Below, piece by piece: positions 33,421 to 44,554 of a DNA stretch of 64,000 bases. Source of the DNA: Ilyonectria destructans (lineage: Eukaryota; Ascomycota; Sordariomycetes; Hypocreales; Nectriaceae); NCBI GenBank assembly GCA_020740775.1, contig JAHEWK010000001.1, forward strand, positions 2,728,001 through 2,792,000. Reading direction: 5' to 3'. The position numbers and the translations under genes were made by a program. Every line of letters begins with the position of its first letter. Position 1 is the stretch's first letter. The notes under the pieces were generated by a model. That model ran no database searches. It was not told the origin of the DNA and saw nothing but the letters and a program-made list of their open reading frames with translations.

Positions 33421-35956
33421 TTAGTCTCTTGCTTCCACAGAGACATCCTCGCCGACTTCGATAGTCGGGTATTGCGTTTCCTTACTAATGTAGTCGTTTC
33501 TGCTTAGAGGGTCATGTCGCATGTGAACCCCAAAATATACTTTTCCATCAAATCTCCTCGTTTTGGCGAGTGTGACGAATGGTTCTTCCTTCTTCTCTGC
33601 GGTCTCTTGATCCACGCAAACCATCTGACATCTGCGGCACGCTCCAAGGAGCTTGAAATTCTGACGGCCAATACACACCGAGGCCCATCCGTCTTCAGCG
33701 AATGCTTGCTGTTCTTCCGCGCCACCAGCTGGTTCGAGCACCACGTTTGCCCGAAACGCTATGTCTGCAACGTTATTCCCGCCTCTGCCTCGAATCTCCT
33801 GGTTCAGTGCGTCAACACTTGAGCTGTGTATCATCAATATGGGGCTCTCGTTCGAAAGTAGAATTTTCCCCGGTCGTTGCTGTTCGGAGTCTGAGTCGGG
33901 AGGAGATGGAATTTCTGGAAAGGACCCGGGCAGTCTCTGGTCTCTGTTCGGTTGTTGATACCTCTGCATTTGCGCTTTCGAGAATCGACTGCTCGCTCCA
34001 AGGCCACCTGGTGGGAATCTGGCCAATATGCACGGCACTCCGAGTGATTTGGAGAAGAACTCATTGATAGCGTCGGAGGAGTACATCTGTGTCGAGATCT
34101 GATCGCCGCAAACTCGCGACTGTAGTTGTTGAAAGGCTGTATCAATGAGTGATGGGTTTGCAGACAAGGGTATCAAAATCTGGGTTGGACAGCATTGGAC
34201 TGGTTTTCCAAGGTATTTCACTACCAACATCCCCTGGTTGAAATCCAGCGAGGGTTGCAGGAGTGCCATTTTTGGACAACGTTTTTGGCTGAGGGCATAT
34301 CCGGATCCTTGATGTATCAGACACCATTCTCGGTCCCAAGCCAACCCCTCAGGCCGAATTTCCCACGGCACACCTGGTGGAATGGAAATTCCGCCACAGC
34401 TCTTGATAGGGAAAACAGTGATAGCTTTTACCCGGAGTCGAGGCTGCTTCTGAGCTATAGTCGTTTCATGGGGGTCGAAATCTACCGCCATCGCTTTAGG
34501 CAACGTCGTCTCTTGGAAGAATTCCTTCACGAAGCTGACAAAGCGGTCAACGTCTGACATTGTGCTCATCGCTCCAAGACTGGCCCGAATGACACCAGTA
34601 GGTTTCCCCGAAATGATGTCGTTTTCGGCGCCGCATCTATACCCCGCGGAGAAGTTCCGCTTCATCTCCCATGGTTGTAAGCCTAGTGCTGATGCTATAC
34701 CCCCTGGGTTGCACAGTCCACCAGTTCGAATATGCATCGTTTTCAGATTTGCAAGCTTCTCGAACTCCGTCAGGCTTGTCCAGGCCCCGAGGCTGTTCTT
34801 GATGTTGAAGGACACGGCCGGACCGGTTCCGAGCGATTCTGGGTCGCTAGAGAACTCGGTATAAATCGAGCAAACGGGCGCCCCATTTGCATGCCGCAGA
34901 TGGTTTAATCCGCGGAGCAATCGTTGTGTCAAATATGACGTGTGTGAGCTCACCCGGTCCATTGATCCAAATAGTCTTTGGTGAACCCCCATAGCAATGT
35001 CCAGTGCCACTATACTGTGGAAAGGCAAGGTGCCATCTTCCAAACGCTCGTGGAGGAAGTGCGATTTCGGGGCATGCCACTGCTCCTTGCCGCAGACAAC
35101 CATATCGACAGTCCCCCCACCGAAATACTTGCGACGGTCAAAAATAAACTCTGCAGAACGCCGAACTATGAGAGCCCCGAGGTCAGGGAAGCCAAATATT
35201 TTGTACAAGCTGAAGACGATGAAATCAGGAGAAATGTTGTGGTCATCGAGGGCGAGACGAGATGTTGCGCTGAAGGAAGATGCATCCAACAAAGTGAATA
35301 TTCGAGATTCGGGACTGGTATTTGCCCTCTTTATATCTTTGCTCCATGACAAAGGATATCGTTTCCCATCCATGTGAGATTGAGCTGGGTATGAGAAGAG
35401 TGTGACAGGAGGTTGCTGGTGAGGAGAGTTACTGAACGGATCTACACCATGTATCCATGACTCAATGGCGGTATCTTCAAGGCACAGGCTGTGGGTGGCT
35501 TCTTCTCTGGCCCCGACTAAACTGGTGTGGCATGCTTGATGATATGCATAGAACCACCCCTCAGGTTGAGACCGCATGGCATCGACCACAAGTTTAACAC
35601 CAGCTGTAGCATTGGGGACGAACACCAAGTCATAATGAGTAGGGTCTGCGCCAAAGAATGACAAGAGATTCATGCGAGTATCCTCGATGCGAGAAGTAGA
35701 TAGTTGAGATGACGGAGAGGCGGAGTGTGGGTTGCCAAAGAGGGCTGAGGTCATCTCAGAAGCGAAGGCGTCCATGACGGACTTGGCACACAAGGTACTT
35801 CCCGCATGGTCAAGATAGACGGAGTCTCGAAGAAAATTAGAAGGACGAAATAGACAGGATCATAGAAGACGGACCTTTGATCATGGGATATTCTGTCTCT
35901 CTGAAGCCCTCGACGGCGGCGTTGTACCCGGGATCATTGTCATTGGGGGCAGGCAT
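33421..35956 (-). CDS. hxB: Molybdenum cofactor sulfurase (Mocos/ABA3/HxB type)
   Basis: Two exons, 35956-35875 and 35825-33421, 828 residues; the single 49-nt intron splits an Asp codon and restores DSVYLDHAGSTL. The N-terminal part is a NifS-like PLP fold: the YLDHAGST opening, GNPHSASPSS, and VFSLYKIFGFPDLGAL with the PLP lysine at residue 236; RTGGLCNPGG carries the cysteine expected for the persulfide. The C-terminal about 300 residues are a MOSC domain with its N-terminal beta-barrel (VFPIKSCGG, GLAWDREWCLI, LGACRRCQMVCVDQETA). The enzyme exchanges an oxo for a sulfido ligand on Moco so that xanthine dehydrogenase-type enzymes become active. It matches Aspergillus HxB in length and domain order. 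An in-frame ATG at 36061 would add 35 residues without domain features. Confidence 0.96.
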
Positions 35957-37256
35957 CTCGTTAATCGCCCCGGGAAAGAGAGGCGGGAGCGGCTTCGAGA
36001 CGGAGATGGTAATAGAAATATGTAAATGGGAGCAATGAAGGGCGATCGGGGGATAATCCAAGACCGACGGATTCCATGCTTTTGCCTGGGAGTCTGGCGC
36101 GTGTCTCGGTGCTGCCCGCTATCATCGACGACGAGTGGAGCACGTCGATGAAAGTGGAAGCTGGGTGAGACAGGCAAGGATGACGGTGAGAGACGGTGAG
36201 GGCGGATGTGTGTTTGCCTCTGAGTTAGTCAGCCCAATGAATTCCTCCAATCTTCAAGCAGCGATGTCGAGGGAGCATCACAGGCAAAAAGAGGTCAGCG
36301 TGTTGACGCCGTATCGCTGGCCTTTAAAGAGCAAGCGCTACGGCCGGGCCCATGATGTAAGGGCGGCGATTGATAGCACAGCGGCGACCCCCAAAGCCGG
36401 AGATCGCCACCCTCCAGCCGGACTTGGCTCAGTTTGTCATTGGCCCGAAGATATGCGTGCGCAACCGGTACCGCACTGTGTGTGCCTACCAACACTTGCC
36501 GATGCAGCACAGTGCTCGATATCGTCAACGCGACAGGCTGCCCACCACGCAACGCGGTGCGGTACGTACCTCGCCTTGTTACCCCAGAGCGGCTGCATCA
36601 AACCCGCAGCCGTCACAACGCGGCCGTGCTAGCTCCACCTTCGGCCAGCGCAGCGCAACTCCGACTCGCCTCAACTCAGCCTCCTCAACTTCACTTCATC
36701 ACGTCGCCATCGCATTGTTGTGAGGTGAGGCTTGTTGGAGCGCAACTCTCTGCCACAGCGCCATCTGCATCTTCAGAGCCGCGTTCGCCCGCCCAATTAG
36801 TTGGTCTCCCCCATTTGCATCCTCTCTTTCTCCCCTTGTCCTTTGTCCGCCTGGTCGACCCAGAGCCGATCGGCAGCCTCGCGTTTCTACCCTCCCAACC
36901 TCCACGGCATCCCCATTCTTGTGCCCATCACTGTCATTACCCTCCTCCCATCTTCTCTCATCTGTCCCTCATCCCTTCTCTATGAGCCAGGGTCTTTAGC
37001 CCGCTTAGCCACCTTCTCCATGGCGCCTCTTTGGCATCCCTCTACGTTTTCTTGCTTCTCTTCCTGCTTACCATGGCCCAAACTTTGTTCAAGATGACTT
37101 CTCTAACCGCAATCATGTCGCCAAACAATAGGCTCCACCTCCAATCAGGTCTGAATCATCCTTCTAGGGTCAAGTAGCAAGCGCGATCCGACCGCACCTC
37201 AGCCGAAAAGGGCCTGCTCTTCGTGCTAAGTCCAATCGCGTCCAACACTACCGACA
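35957..37256. promoter_or_regulatory. Divergent intergenic region, Moco sulfurase / Ars2
   Basis: 1.3 kb between divergent start codons. The side next to Ars2 (36740-37080) is strongly pyrimidine-rich (CTTTCTCCCCTTGTCC..), as in promoters of well-expressed fungal genes. Short open stretches are Pro/Ser-rich by-products of this composition. Confidence 0.5.
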
Positions 37257-40049
37257 ATGGACTCGTACACGTCTTTCCGGGAGGCCCCAGCTCGATCGCC
37301 AGTTGAGAGAAGCTGGAGTCGCGATGATTCCCGAACCAGAGAGGACAGAACCGATCCTTTCTACCGCGGGAGATCTCCTGGTGCGTCTCCCAACGGTCCT
37401 TGCGGCCTTTCACCCCGAATCTCACGTCGCACCAATCCTCCCTCCCACGGTGCGACTTTGGTCGGAAAACAAATCTGACAGTAGTTTCACAGGTCACGAA
37501 CGCCGTGAACGTCGACGATCCCGTTCCCCAGCAGCCGTCGATCGTTACGAGCCTAGATCCCGTCGAGATGATCGAGACCGAGATGACCGACGTCGCATTG
37601 GTTCGCCTCCTGCGAACATCGACCGATATGTCCCAGGCCAAGAAGCTAGCGCCTCTGCTGCGGGCGGCATGACTGCCAATCCTCTTGCCGATCCTGTCAA
37701 GCTCCCGTACCAAGTTGGCTTCTCCTACTTCGGAGAATGGTGGAGAATGAACGAAAAGATCAAGGAAGATAAGGAGAGGGCCCGCACTGGCCGTCGGCGC
37801 GAGCCAGAAAGAGTCCGTGGCCCCAGAGAAGCACAAGAGGAACGCGAAAAAGAAAAGGTCAAGATCCAGGCTGCCTACGATACGTACAAGGAGGAACTAC
37901 AGGCCAAGATGGCACGCACCTTTGTATCCGAACACAAGAAGGAGCAATGGTTCAAGGAAAGATACGTGCCAGAGATTCGTGACGACTTCCGGGGAAAGCT
38001 CAACGAATCCCGACGAGGAGCCTACACTCAGTGGGAGCAAGATCTGGAGTCTGGAACCTTTGACGAGTTTTCCCTGGAGGGACTCCCCAAGAGCGAGAGC
38101 AATGGAGCTGGGGGTGTTGTGGAGAAGGAGGAAGGTGAGGCAACTGCTACAAATGAAATCCTCGGAGTCGGCGACCTTGTTCCAGGCAATGGTGCGGATA
38201 TCCGGGATGAGAATCAGTTCCAACCGACTCTTCTCATCAAGACAATCGCGCCCCACGTCAGCCGCCAGAATCTCGAGGCATTCTGCAAGGAACACCTTGG
38301 TGAGGAGGAAGGTGGCTTCAAGTGGCTTTCCCTGTCCGACCCCAACCCCAGCAAGCGGTACCATCGCATTGGATGGGTGATGCTGCATCCTTCCTCCGAG
38401 ACCGCCATCCCTATTGATCGTGTCGATCCCAAGGACGAAGATGGCGATGAGCCGATATTGTCGCCTCAGCCGGTCTCCACTGCCGACAAGGCCCTCGATG
38501 CCATCAATGGTAAGACCGTGAAGGATGAGGTCCGTGGTGACTTTGTCTGCCATGTGGGAGTCCACAACCCCCCTGTTCATCCTCGAAAGAAGGCGCTCTG
38601 GGATCTCTTTTCTGCACCTGAGCGCATTGATAAGGATCTCCTGCTGGTCCAGCGTATTGTCAACAAGTTTGAAGAGGACTTTGGGTCGGATTTCCAGGCG
38701 ACCTTGAAGATCGAAGAGAAGGTTGAAGATATGAAGAATGCCGGCCATCTTCAACCTGCCGTGGCCCCGACCCCTCAAAAGAAGGTCAAGAAGACGCGAG
38801 AGGTTGGCATGGATGAAGCCATGGATGAGGAGGAGGATGGCATCATCGACATCGAGGAGGAAGAGGAGGAAGAGGGAGCCGTTGATGACGAGGAGGAGAT
38901 CGATGATGAGGAACTCCTTGTCAAGAAGAAGCAACTCGATCTCTTGATCGAATACCTTCGCCGTGTCTTCAACTTTTGCTTCTTCTGTGTCTTCGAAAGC
39001 GACTCTATCCACGAGTTGACCCGAAAGTGCCCCGGTGGTCATCTCCGTCGGCCTCGCACCACACTCTCGTCCTCGGCTAGAGCAGTTGCCAGGGCGAGTG
39101 CAAATGGAGAGCCTTTCCCAGGCAAGAAGCGCAGCGAGGCCGCTGAAGAAGCCGAGGGTGATGGCATTGATGGGGATAAGAAGTTCCGCAACACGTCTAA
39201 CAAGACTGAGCAGCAACTTCTTCGGGCTTACAACTGGGTCAAGACCTTTGAGGACAAACTGCTACAAATCTTGGAACCACAGTCGGTGGATATTCGCAAG
39301 CTGGGTGGTCGTTCAGCCGATGAGGCAGTTGAGGAGGAGCTCTTTAAGCATGTGAAACAGGAGGACGAGCACAAGTGGAGGTGCAAAGCCCCGGAATGCT
39401 CAAAGCTGTTCAAAGAGGAACACTTCTGGAAGAAGCACGTTGAGAAGCGTCATGCCGACTGGCTTGATAGCATGAAGCAGGAAGTAGGTACAACTGCGCC
39501 CCAGGGACAACTTTTCTTGCTAACAAACATTTCTTCCAGTTCGAGCTCATCAACGCCTATGTTATGGACCCTGCCCACATCGCTCCCTCCAGGACCGACG
39601 CCAACTCGAACGGCCACTTCCCGCCCGCAAATGGCCAGGCGACCACTGGAACTCCTCGTGGCTTCAACCTGCAGAACTTTTCCATGAACGGCATGATGGG
39701 AATGCCAGGATTCCCAATGGCTCCAGGCAACTTCCCTCCCATGTTTGCTGGCATGCAGGCTGGCGGATGGAACCCAATGGGTGATGACCGCTCTGGTGGC
39801 CCTATTCGACGAGGAGGCATGTCTGGCGGTGGTAGAGGTGGCCAGTATCGCTCTGGGCCCTACGATCGCCGTGGCGGCAATCGATGGGATGGAGGCGGTG
39901 GTCGAAACCGCGTGGGAGGCTCTCGTTGGGGAGATGGTGCGGGAGGTGCAGCGGGTGGGCCTCGTGAAGCCGTCCAGGGTCGCAGTCTCAAGAGCTACGA
40001 AGATCTGGATCAAGTTTCAGGCGGCGGCGGTGGAGAGCTCAACTACTAG
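37257..40049 (+). CDS. Ars2/SERRATE-family RNA-processing protein
   Basis: Three exons: 37257-37380, 37493-39483, 39540-40049, 874 residues; introns 112 and 56 nt. The N-terminus is rich in Arg/Asp/Ser (ERRERRRSRSP..). Then come the family's conserved helical region (FSYFGEWWRMNEKIKEDKERAR; YDTYKEELQAKMARTFVSEHKKEQWFKERY), an RRM-like domain (LLIKTIAPHVSRQNLEAFCKEHLGEEEGGFKWLSLSDPNPSKRYHRIGWV), an acidic loop, and the signature YLRRVFNFCFFCVFES..HELTRKCPGGHLRRP. A C2H2 finger has Cys672, Cys677, His690 and His695. The tail is Gly/Met/Arg-rich and ends in a conserved ARS2-type EDLDQV segment. Ars2 links the nuclear cap-binding complex to RNA processing or decay. Next gene on the same strand: Pxr1, 543 bp away. 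Confidence 0.95.
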
Positions 40050-40592
40050 ATTGGTTTTGGAGATCTGAGGAGCAAGGCGCCGGAGGGAAAAAATCCTCAA
40101 TGCGTTGACTTGTACTTTTCCACGCCGCGGCGAGTGGGTTCCAGGGCCGTCCGGCATTTCGGGTTTGTCGAAGAGGTTACCAAAGAGGGTAGGGAGGCGC
40201 CTGGAAGCCCGTGTAGAATATCTCGTAATTGCTTTTAGCATTTTTGTTTGCAAAATCTATTTTGGGGGAATTCGCAAGCTACATTTAAAGAAGATCCCGT
40301 ATCTTGCTATTCTTTAGTCAAAAATTCAGACAGTTATCATTACTCAGAATGTTCAGATCGCAGCCATTCAATCTTACAGGATCGGTGAAGGTCCAGGTGA
40401 AGGTCTCGGTGACGGTGGGCACAACTGAGGTGTGCTGATACGGAAATCCGCTTCCGCCAATCAGAGGCTTCGATAAGACAATTTCACTCTTATCCACCCC
40501 CACCGCCCACCTTTTTTTTTCTTGAGCCATTCCTACATCTCCAAGTCTGTTCCAGCAAAAGTCCGCGAACCGGAACTCGACCAGTCGCAAAG
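40050..40592. other. Intergenic, Ars2 to Pxr1
   Basis: A 543-bp spacer between two genes on the plus strand. The middle holds an A/T-rich stretch (40200-40330) suited to 3'-end formation, and the region before Pxr1 has a run of nine T residues near 40512. Confidence 0.45.
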
Positions 40593-41798
40593 ATGGGACT
40601 TCTCGCTGAGAACAAGACGTATGTATTCTAATCATTGCATAGCCCTGCCGCCTTATAGACTGCTAACACTTCCCCTGCAGCCGGTCAAAGATCAACAAGG
40701 ATCCCAACAACACCAAATGGACTCGCGATACCACCACCTTCGGACAGAAGATCCTGCGATCCCAGGGCTGGCAGCCGGGCCAGTTCCTTGGAGCAACGAA
40801 TGCGCCACACTCTGAACTTCACACCGCTGCGAACGCGTCGTACATCCGGGTTGCGCTCAAGGATGACATGAAGGGGTTAGGCTTCAGCAGGGCCAAGGAG
40901 GACGAGATCACCGGGCTCGACGTGTTCCAAGACCTGCTCAGTCGGTTGAATGGCAAATCAGAGGGCGCTGTTGAGGAGGATCGCCAGACGCGACTAGCTG
41001 TCAAGGCCAACCACTATGTCGAACAGCGCTGGGGTCCCATGCGGTTCGTCCGAGGTGGACTCCTAGTGGGTGACGAGTTGAGGGAAGAGCCCAAGACAGA
41101 GGAAGATTCCGATGGATCATCGAGCGAGGCCGAAGGCGAGGAGGCTGCAGATGTAGAGATGAGCCAGGATTCCACCCCTAAGGAGTCCAAGAAGGACAAG
41201 AAGTCGAAGAAACGCAAGGCCAGCGACGATGACGATGCGGACACCTCTGGCCGAGACTCGGAATCCAAGAGCAAAAAGAGGCGAAAGGAAGAGCGAAAGT
41301 TGAAGGAGGCCGACGACAGCACCGATGATGCGAAGGCCAGGAAGAAGGAGAAGAAGGAGAAGAAGCGCGCAAGGAAGGCCGCAGCCGAGGGTTCTGAAAA
41401 CGAAGGTTCGGCCTCAGACGAACGATCGAAGAAGCGAAAGTCCAAGTCGAAGGACGCCAGCGAGGAGTCAGATGATGATCGAGTGAAGTCCAAGAAGTCA
41501 AAGAAGGATAAAAAGGAGAAGAAGGACAAGAAAGACAAGAAGAAGCGCAGAAAGGAGGAGGCCGAGGCTTCAGACGAAACACCTGCCGAATCGGTAGCAG
41601 GCACCGGAACTACGACCCCAGGCACCGGAACTTCAACGCCTCGAGGAAGCCGAAACTTTGTGAGGTCACGATTTATTGCGCAGAAGAGACAGGCCGTGTT
41701 GGATACCAAGGCGTTGAATCAGGTCCGTACTTGTGATGATCTTCTTTTTCAGCCTTGCCAGTACTAACAGTCGACAGATCTTTATGGTTAAAGCATAA
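40593..41798 (+). CDS. PXR1: Pxr1/PINX1 (Gno1) G-patch protein, ribosome biogenesis
   Basis: Three exons: 40593-40618, 40681-41722, 41778-41798, 362 residues. The first exon ends inside a Thr codon (MGLLAENKT), and the last exon is only 21 nt, coding IFMVKA plus the stop. This is the conserved C-terminus of Pxr1. The N-terminal G-patch reads TTFGQKILRSQGWQPGQFLGA..APHSELHTAANASYIRVALKDDMKGLGF. The FQDLLSRLNGK block follows, and residues about 190-320 are a Lys/Glu/Asp-rich repeat tract (KKDKKEKK). Yeast Pxr1 acts in the nucleolus on rRNA and snoRNA maturation, probably by stimulating a DEAH helicase (Prp43), and can inhibit telomerase. The role here is taken from that homology. Confidence 0.95.
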
Positions 41799-42249
41799 AA
41801 GCGACATGATTATTCAGGCGCGAGGAGCAGGACATATAATTAGAGAGTGCGGCTCCGGACACTGGGTTGCCAGTGTCCATTCTACACGCGGCACTGTAGA
41901 CATTTTTGGAGGTTTGATTCATGGAGTCTAGGTTGCTTTAGATGGGTTTGACGCATATTCGGGAGCGTCGGGAGAGTTCGAGCTTGGCTGGTCGCGACCG
42001 AATCGGTTGACAGAGTCGTGTGGGTTCCTGATGATCCTTGGCCAATATGTCACCATGCAGAAGAAAAGTCAAGCAATAGCACAAGTTGTGTTCAATCAAT
42101 TGCCATCATTTCCTATTCTTACAGCTCAACATCCGTACGCGTTCATCTCATAAACTATGGTTCTGGGTCTGAACATGACCCAGCTTGCATAGACGTATCA
42201 TATTATACAGCGCCCCATCCGCCATCATTGTTCCAATCTTCGACGGGCC
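41799..42249. other. Convergent intergenic region
   Basis: 451 bp between two converging stop codons. No family-like frame. Confidence 0.5.
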
Positions 42250-42613
42250 TTATTTGCCAGCGTTCTTGCCAAAGTTGCTAAGCGAGGTTTCGTCGTCAGT
42301 TATGTACTTTATGGGAGGGAGCAATGGGAGTGTTTGTGGTGTTGGCATGAAGCAAGGGGCGATTGGTGACCTACTTATGGAAGAACTGGCTGAAGATGCC
42401 GCCCTTGGGTTCCTGGTCAGACATGCTGGCACGGCGGGCGGCGTTGGCATCGGAACCACGTTTCTGCTCTTGTAGGCTCGCGAAGGCGGGCATAAAGCCG
42501 GAGCTCTGGTGGTGGTGGTTAGTGAGGAAGACGGAGGGGAGGGGGAGGGGGGAGTGTACTCGGCGGCGGGTGGTGTTGGTCGGGCTCGGCTGCTGGGGAG
42601 TCTCGGAGTTCAT
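42250..42613 (-). CDS. Small 70-residue protein (unknown function)
   Basis: Three exons: 42613-42560, 42505-42375, 42277-42250, giving 70 residues. Intron donors and acceptors are GTACAC..CACCAG (with CTAAC) and GTAGGT..GCTTAG. Splicing joins RRR to SSGFMPAFASLQEQKR, and HN to NFGKNAGK. The N-terminal 18 residues are Pro/Thr/Gln-rich; the core SSGFMPAFASLQEQKRGSDA has two basic patches and RRASMSD, which looks like a possible basophilic-kinase target; the C-terminus GGIFSQFFH.NFGK is hydrophobic and aromatic. It has the look of a short ascomycete-conserved protein, but I recognise no named domain. Its unspliced frame ends at HK after the second exon. Confidence 0.7.
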
Positions 42614-44554
42614 GTTGGCGGTGTTGATGAGGATGATGGACGCAAGTAATGATGTGTAGAGGGAGAGATGTTGTTCAATGGCGAGGCAGTTGGAGTATAC
42701 AAGGTTACTTGATACTCGACTCTAGGCGGGATGATCGAAGAAGGAGGGGAGAAACGAGCGGGAGGGCAGCCCTGATCACCCGTCTTATATGTGCTTTGAC
42801 TCGACTCGGTCTCTTCGTTGGGCTTGTCTCTAGTCTCTACTCTCTCGCCCCCAGGTCCCCTCCCGCTCTCGCGCACATACCTGACGCTCGAGCTACAGCA
42901 ATGCTCTGCCTCACCTCCGGAAAGCTACCTGCGTCCAGCTAATCACAGGCCGGCGTGTCGATCCCAGCCCGTACAGTGAATGGCCGGCATGGCGACGAAG
43001 CTTCGCCTAAAGCGATCCCCCCCCGCCAGCCCATGACCCAAGTGGCGTCGCACGCCAATCGCCATCGCACTCGGCCCAACCACGCCGTCGCGAAGTGCAT
43101 CCAATGGGTCTTGGGTCCCCCGCAAATCCAAAGTCTGAGGGACGAGACCAGGGGGGCGCCAAAGGCGGGGTTCTGATGGGTCCGCGGGCGTCTGGGCATC
43201 ATGGCTGTGAGCTGGTGATCGCGAGTACATGGAGTACATGGCGCACTACGTCGTAGGCGGGCAGCAAGCGGGCAGCGTCACGCCACCTTACATAGTAGGC
43301 CAGGTCAATTACAAAGCCGCCGTTGTGCTGCGGGTGTCACACGGGTCCCGGTTTCTTGCATGAAGGGGGGTCGCTTTCGCTTTGTAATGGCCGGCCCAAT
43401 ACTGGGGAGCTATCGACATTGCACTCGTCTCGGCTCTTCGTGCTGTTGCTCGACAAGGCGAGCGGCGGGGAGGGGCCTCGTAGTGGGGTCGTTACGCCGC
43501 CGATGCGACCGGCCTATTCGGAGACTTGTGGGGGCAGGGCCTTGAAACAAAGTACAACTGCCGGCTGCTGGAGCCAACAATCAGAATGGTCAGTTTGTGA
43601 CGAGCCCGCATCTCACGGTGGATGGAAGCTATCTAGAGCTTGATTGGGGCCTTTTTATTAGTCTTATCTATGCTTTGTTCATGGCCCTCCAAGTCTGGGC
43701 CGGACACAGGAATGCGCATCGCCGGCGCGCGCAGTGGGGCTGAATTTATGTCGATGGGCATTGACATGACGACTTGATCTTTCATTGCAGATCAGAATTC
43801 ATGCCGGGAATGAGAGGCTTCCATTCCGCAATAATGTGACAGCATCTAGCAAGTCCTGGTCTTTCCATTGCAATTGGCTTTTCCAGATTCTTTCCAATTC
43901 ATCCAGGAAGATTGAGATGCTACTAAGGCAATCAGGGTACTAGGCAAGTTAGGTGGCATAAACCCACCTAAGCTTCAACCCGGCCCATCAACTCAGCATC
44001 CCCGTCGGAACACGCCGCAATAGCTCTATTACAGAGGGCGACGTGTTCGTCAGATCATAATCAGCCATCGCAACTAAAAATGGACTTCACTTGGTTGCAT
44101 TGCGGGGTACCCTTACCACGCTGCACACTGTGAGTGACGTCCGTCGTCGGATTTAATGTTGTTCCTCAGCCACAGGAAATGGCGCCGTTGTGGCACGCAC
44201 CTCGGCGCTGCAGATCCCTGCAATCTTATCATGTTGCCGATGGAGCCTCGTCATCAACGTTCGCGGACCAGCGCCCAGACGACCACCACTCACCAGGCAC
44301 CAAAGCATTGCAAATCCCCGAATCTCCCGACTCTTTGTGGCGTCACCTCCCACCGCGCATAACTTAGATCCCCTGCCCGCAGCACGCAGCACGCAGCACG
44401 TGTCCCCCGGCTTCAACCTCTCCCCGCCAGCCTTGCAGAGTCCGGAATTCAGGGCCCATGACCTGCACGCGCTGCTCATCCTGAGCCATCGCCCTGCTCC
44501 TCATGCAGAATCGGCTCGCCCTCGCCCACGTCCACAGATGACGAGAACCCGAGA
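42614..44554. other. Gene-poor divergent region, small protein / DUF1746 gene
   Basis: 1.94 kb between two divergent start codons. GC-rich near 42950-43560, then AT-richer with no coding feature. A short TACGTCGTAGG palindrome is at 43247. The last 200 bp before 44555 hold the direct repeat GCAGCACGCAGCACGCAGCACG (near 44378-44400). Confidence 0.45.

Noticed and set aside
37897..39216. 439-codon antisense frame opposite Ars2
   Set aside because: It lies entirely opposite conserved Ars2 coding sequence and shows no family motif; it follows from codon bias.
41014..41709. 231-codon antisense frame opposite Pxr1
   Set aside because: A Ser/Phe-rich reverse image of the Lys/Glu-rich Pxr1 tail; no domain.
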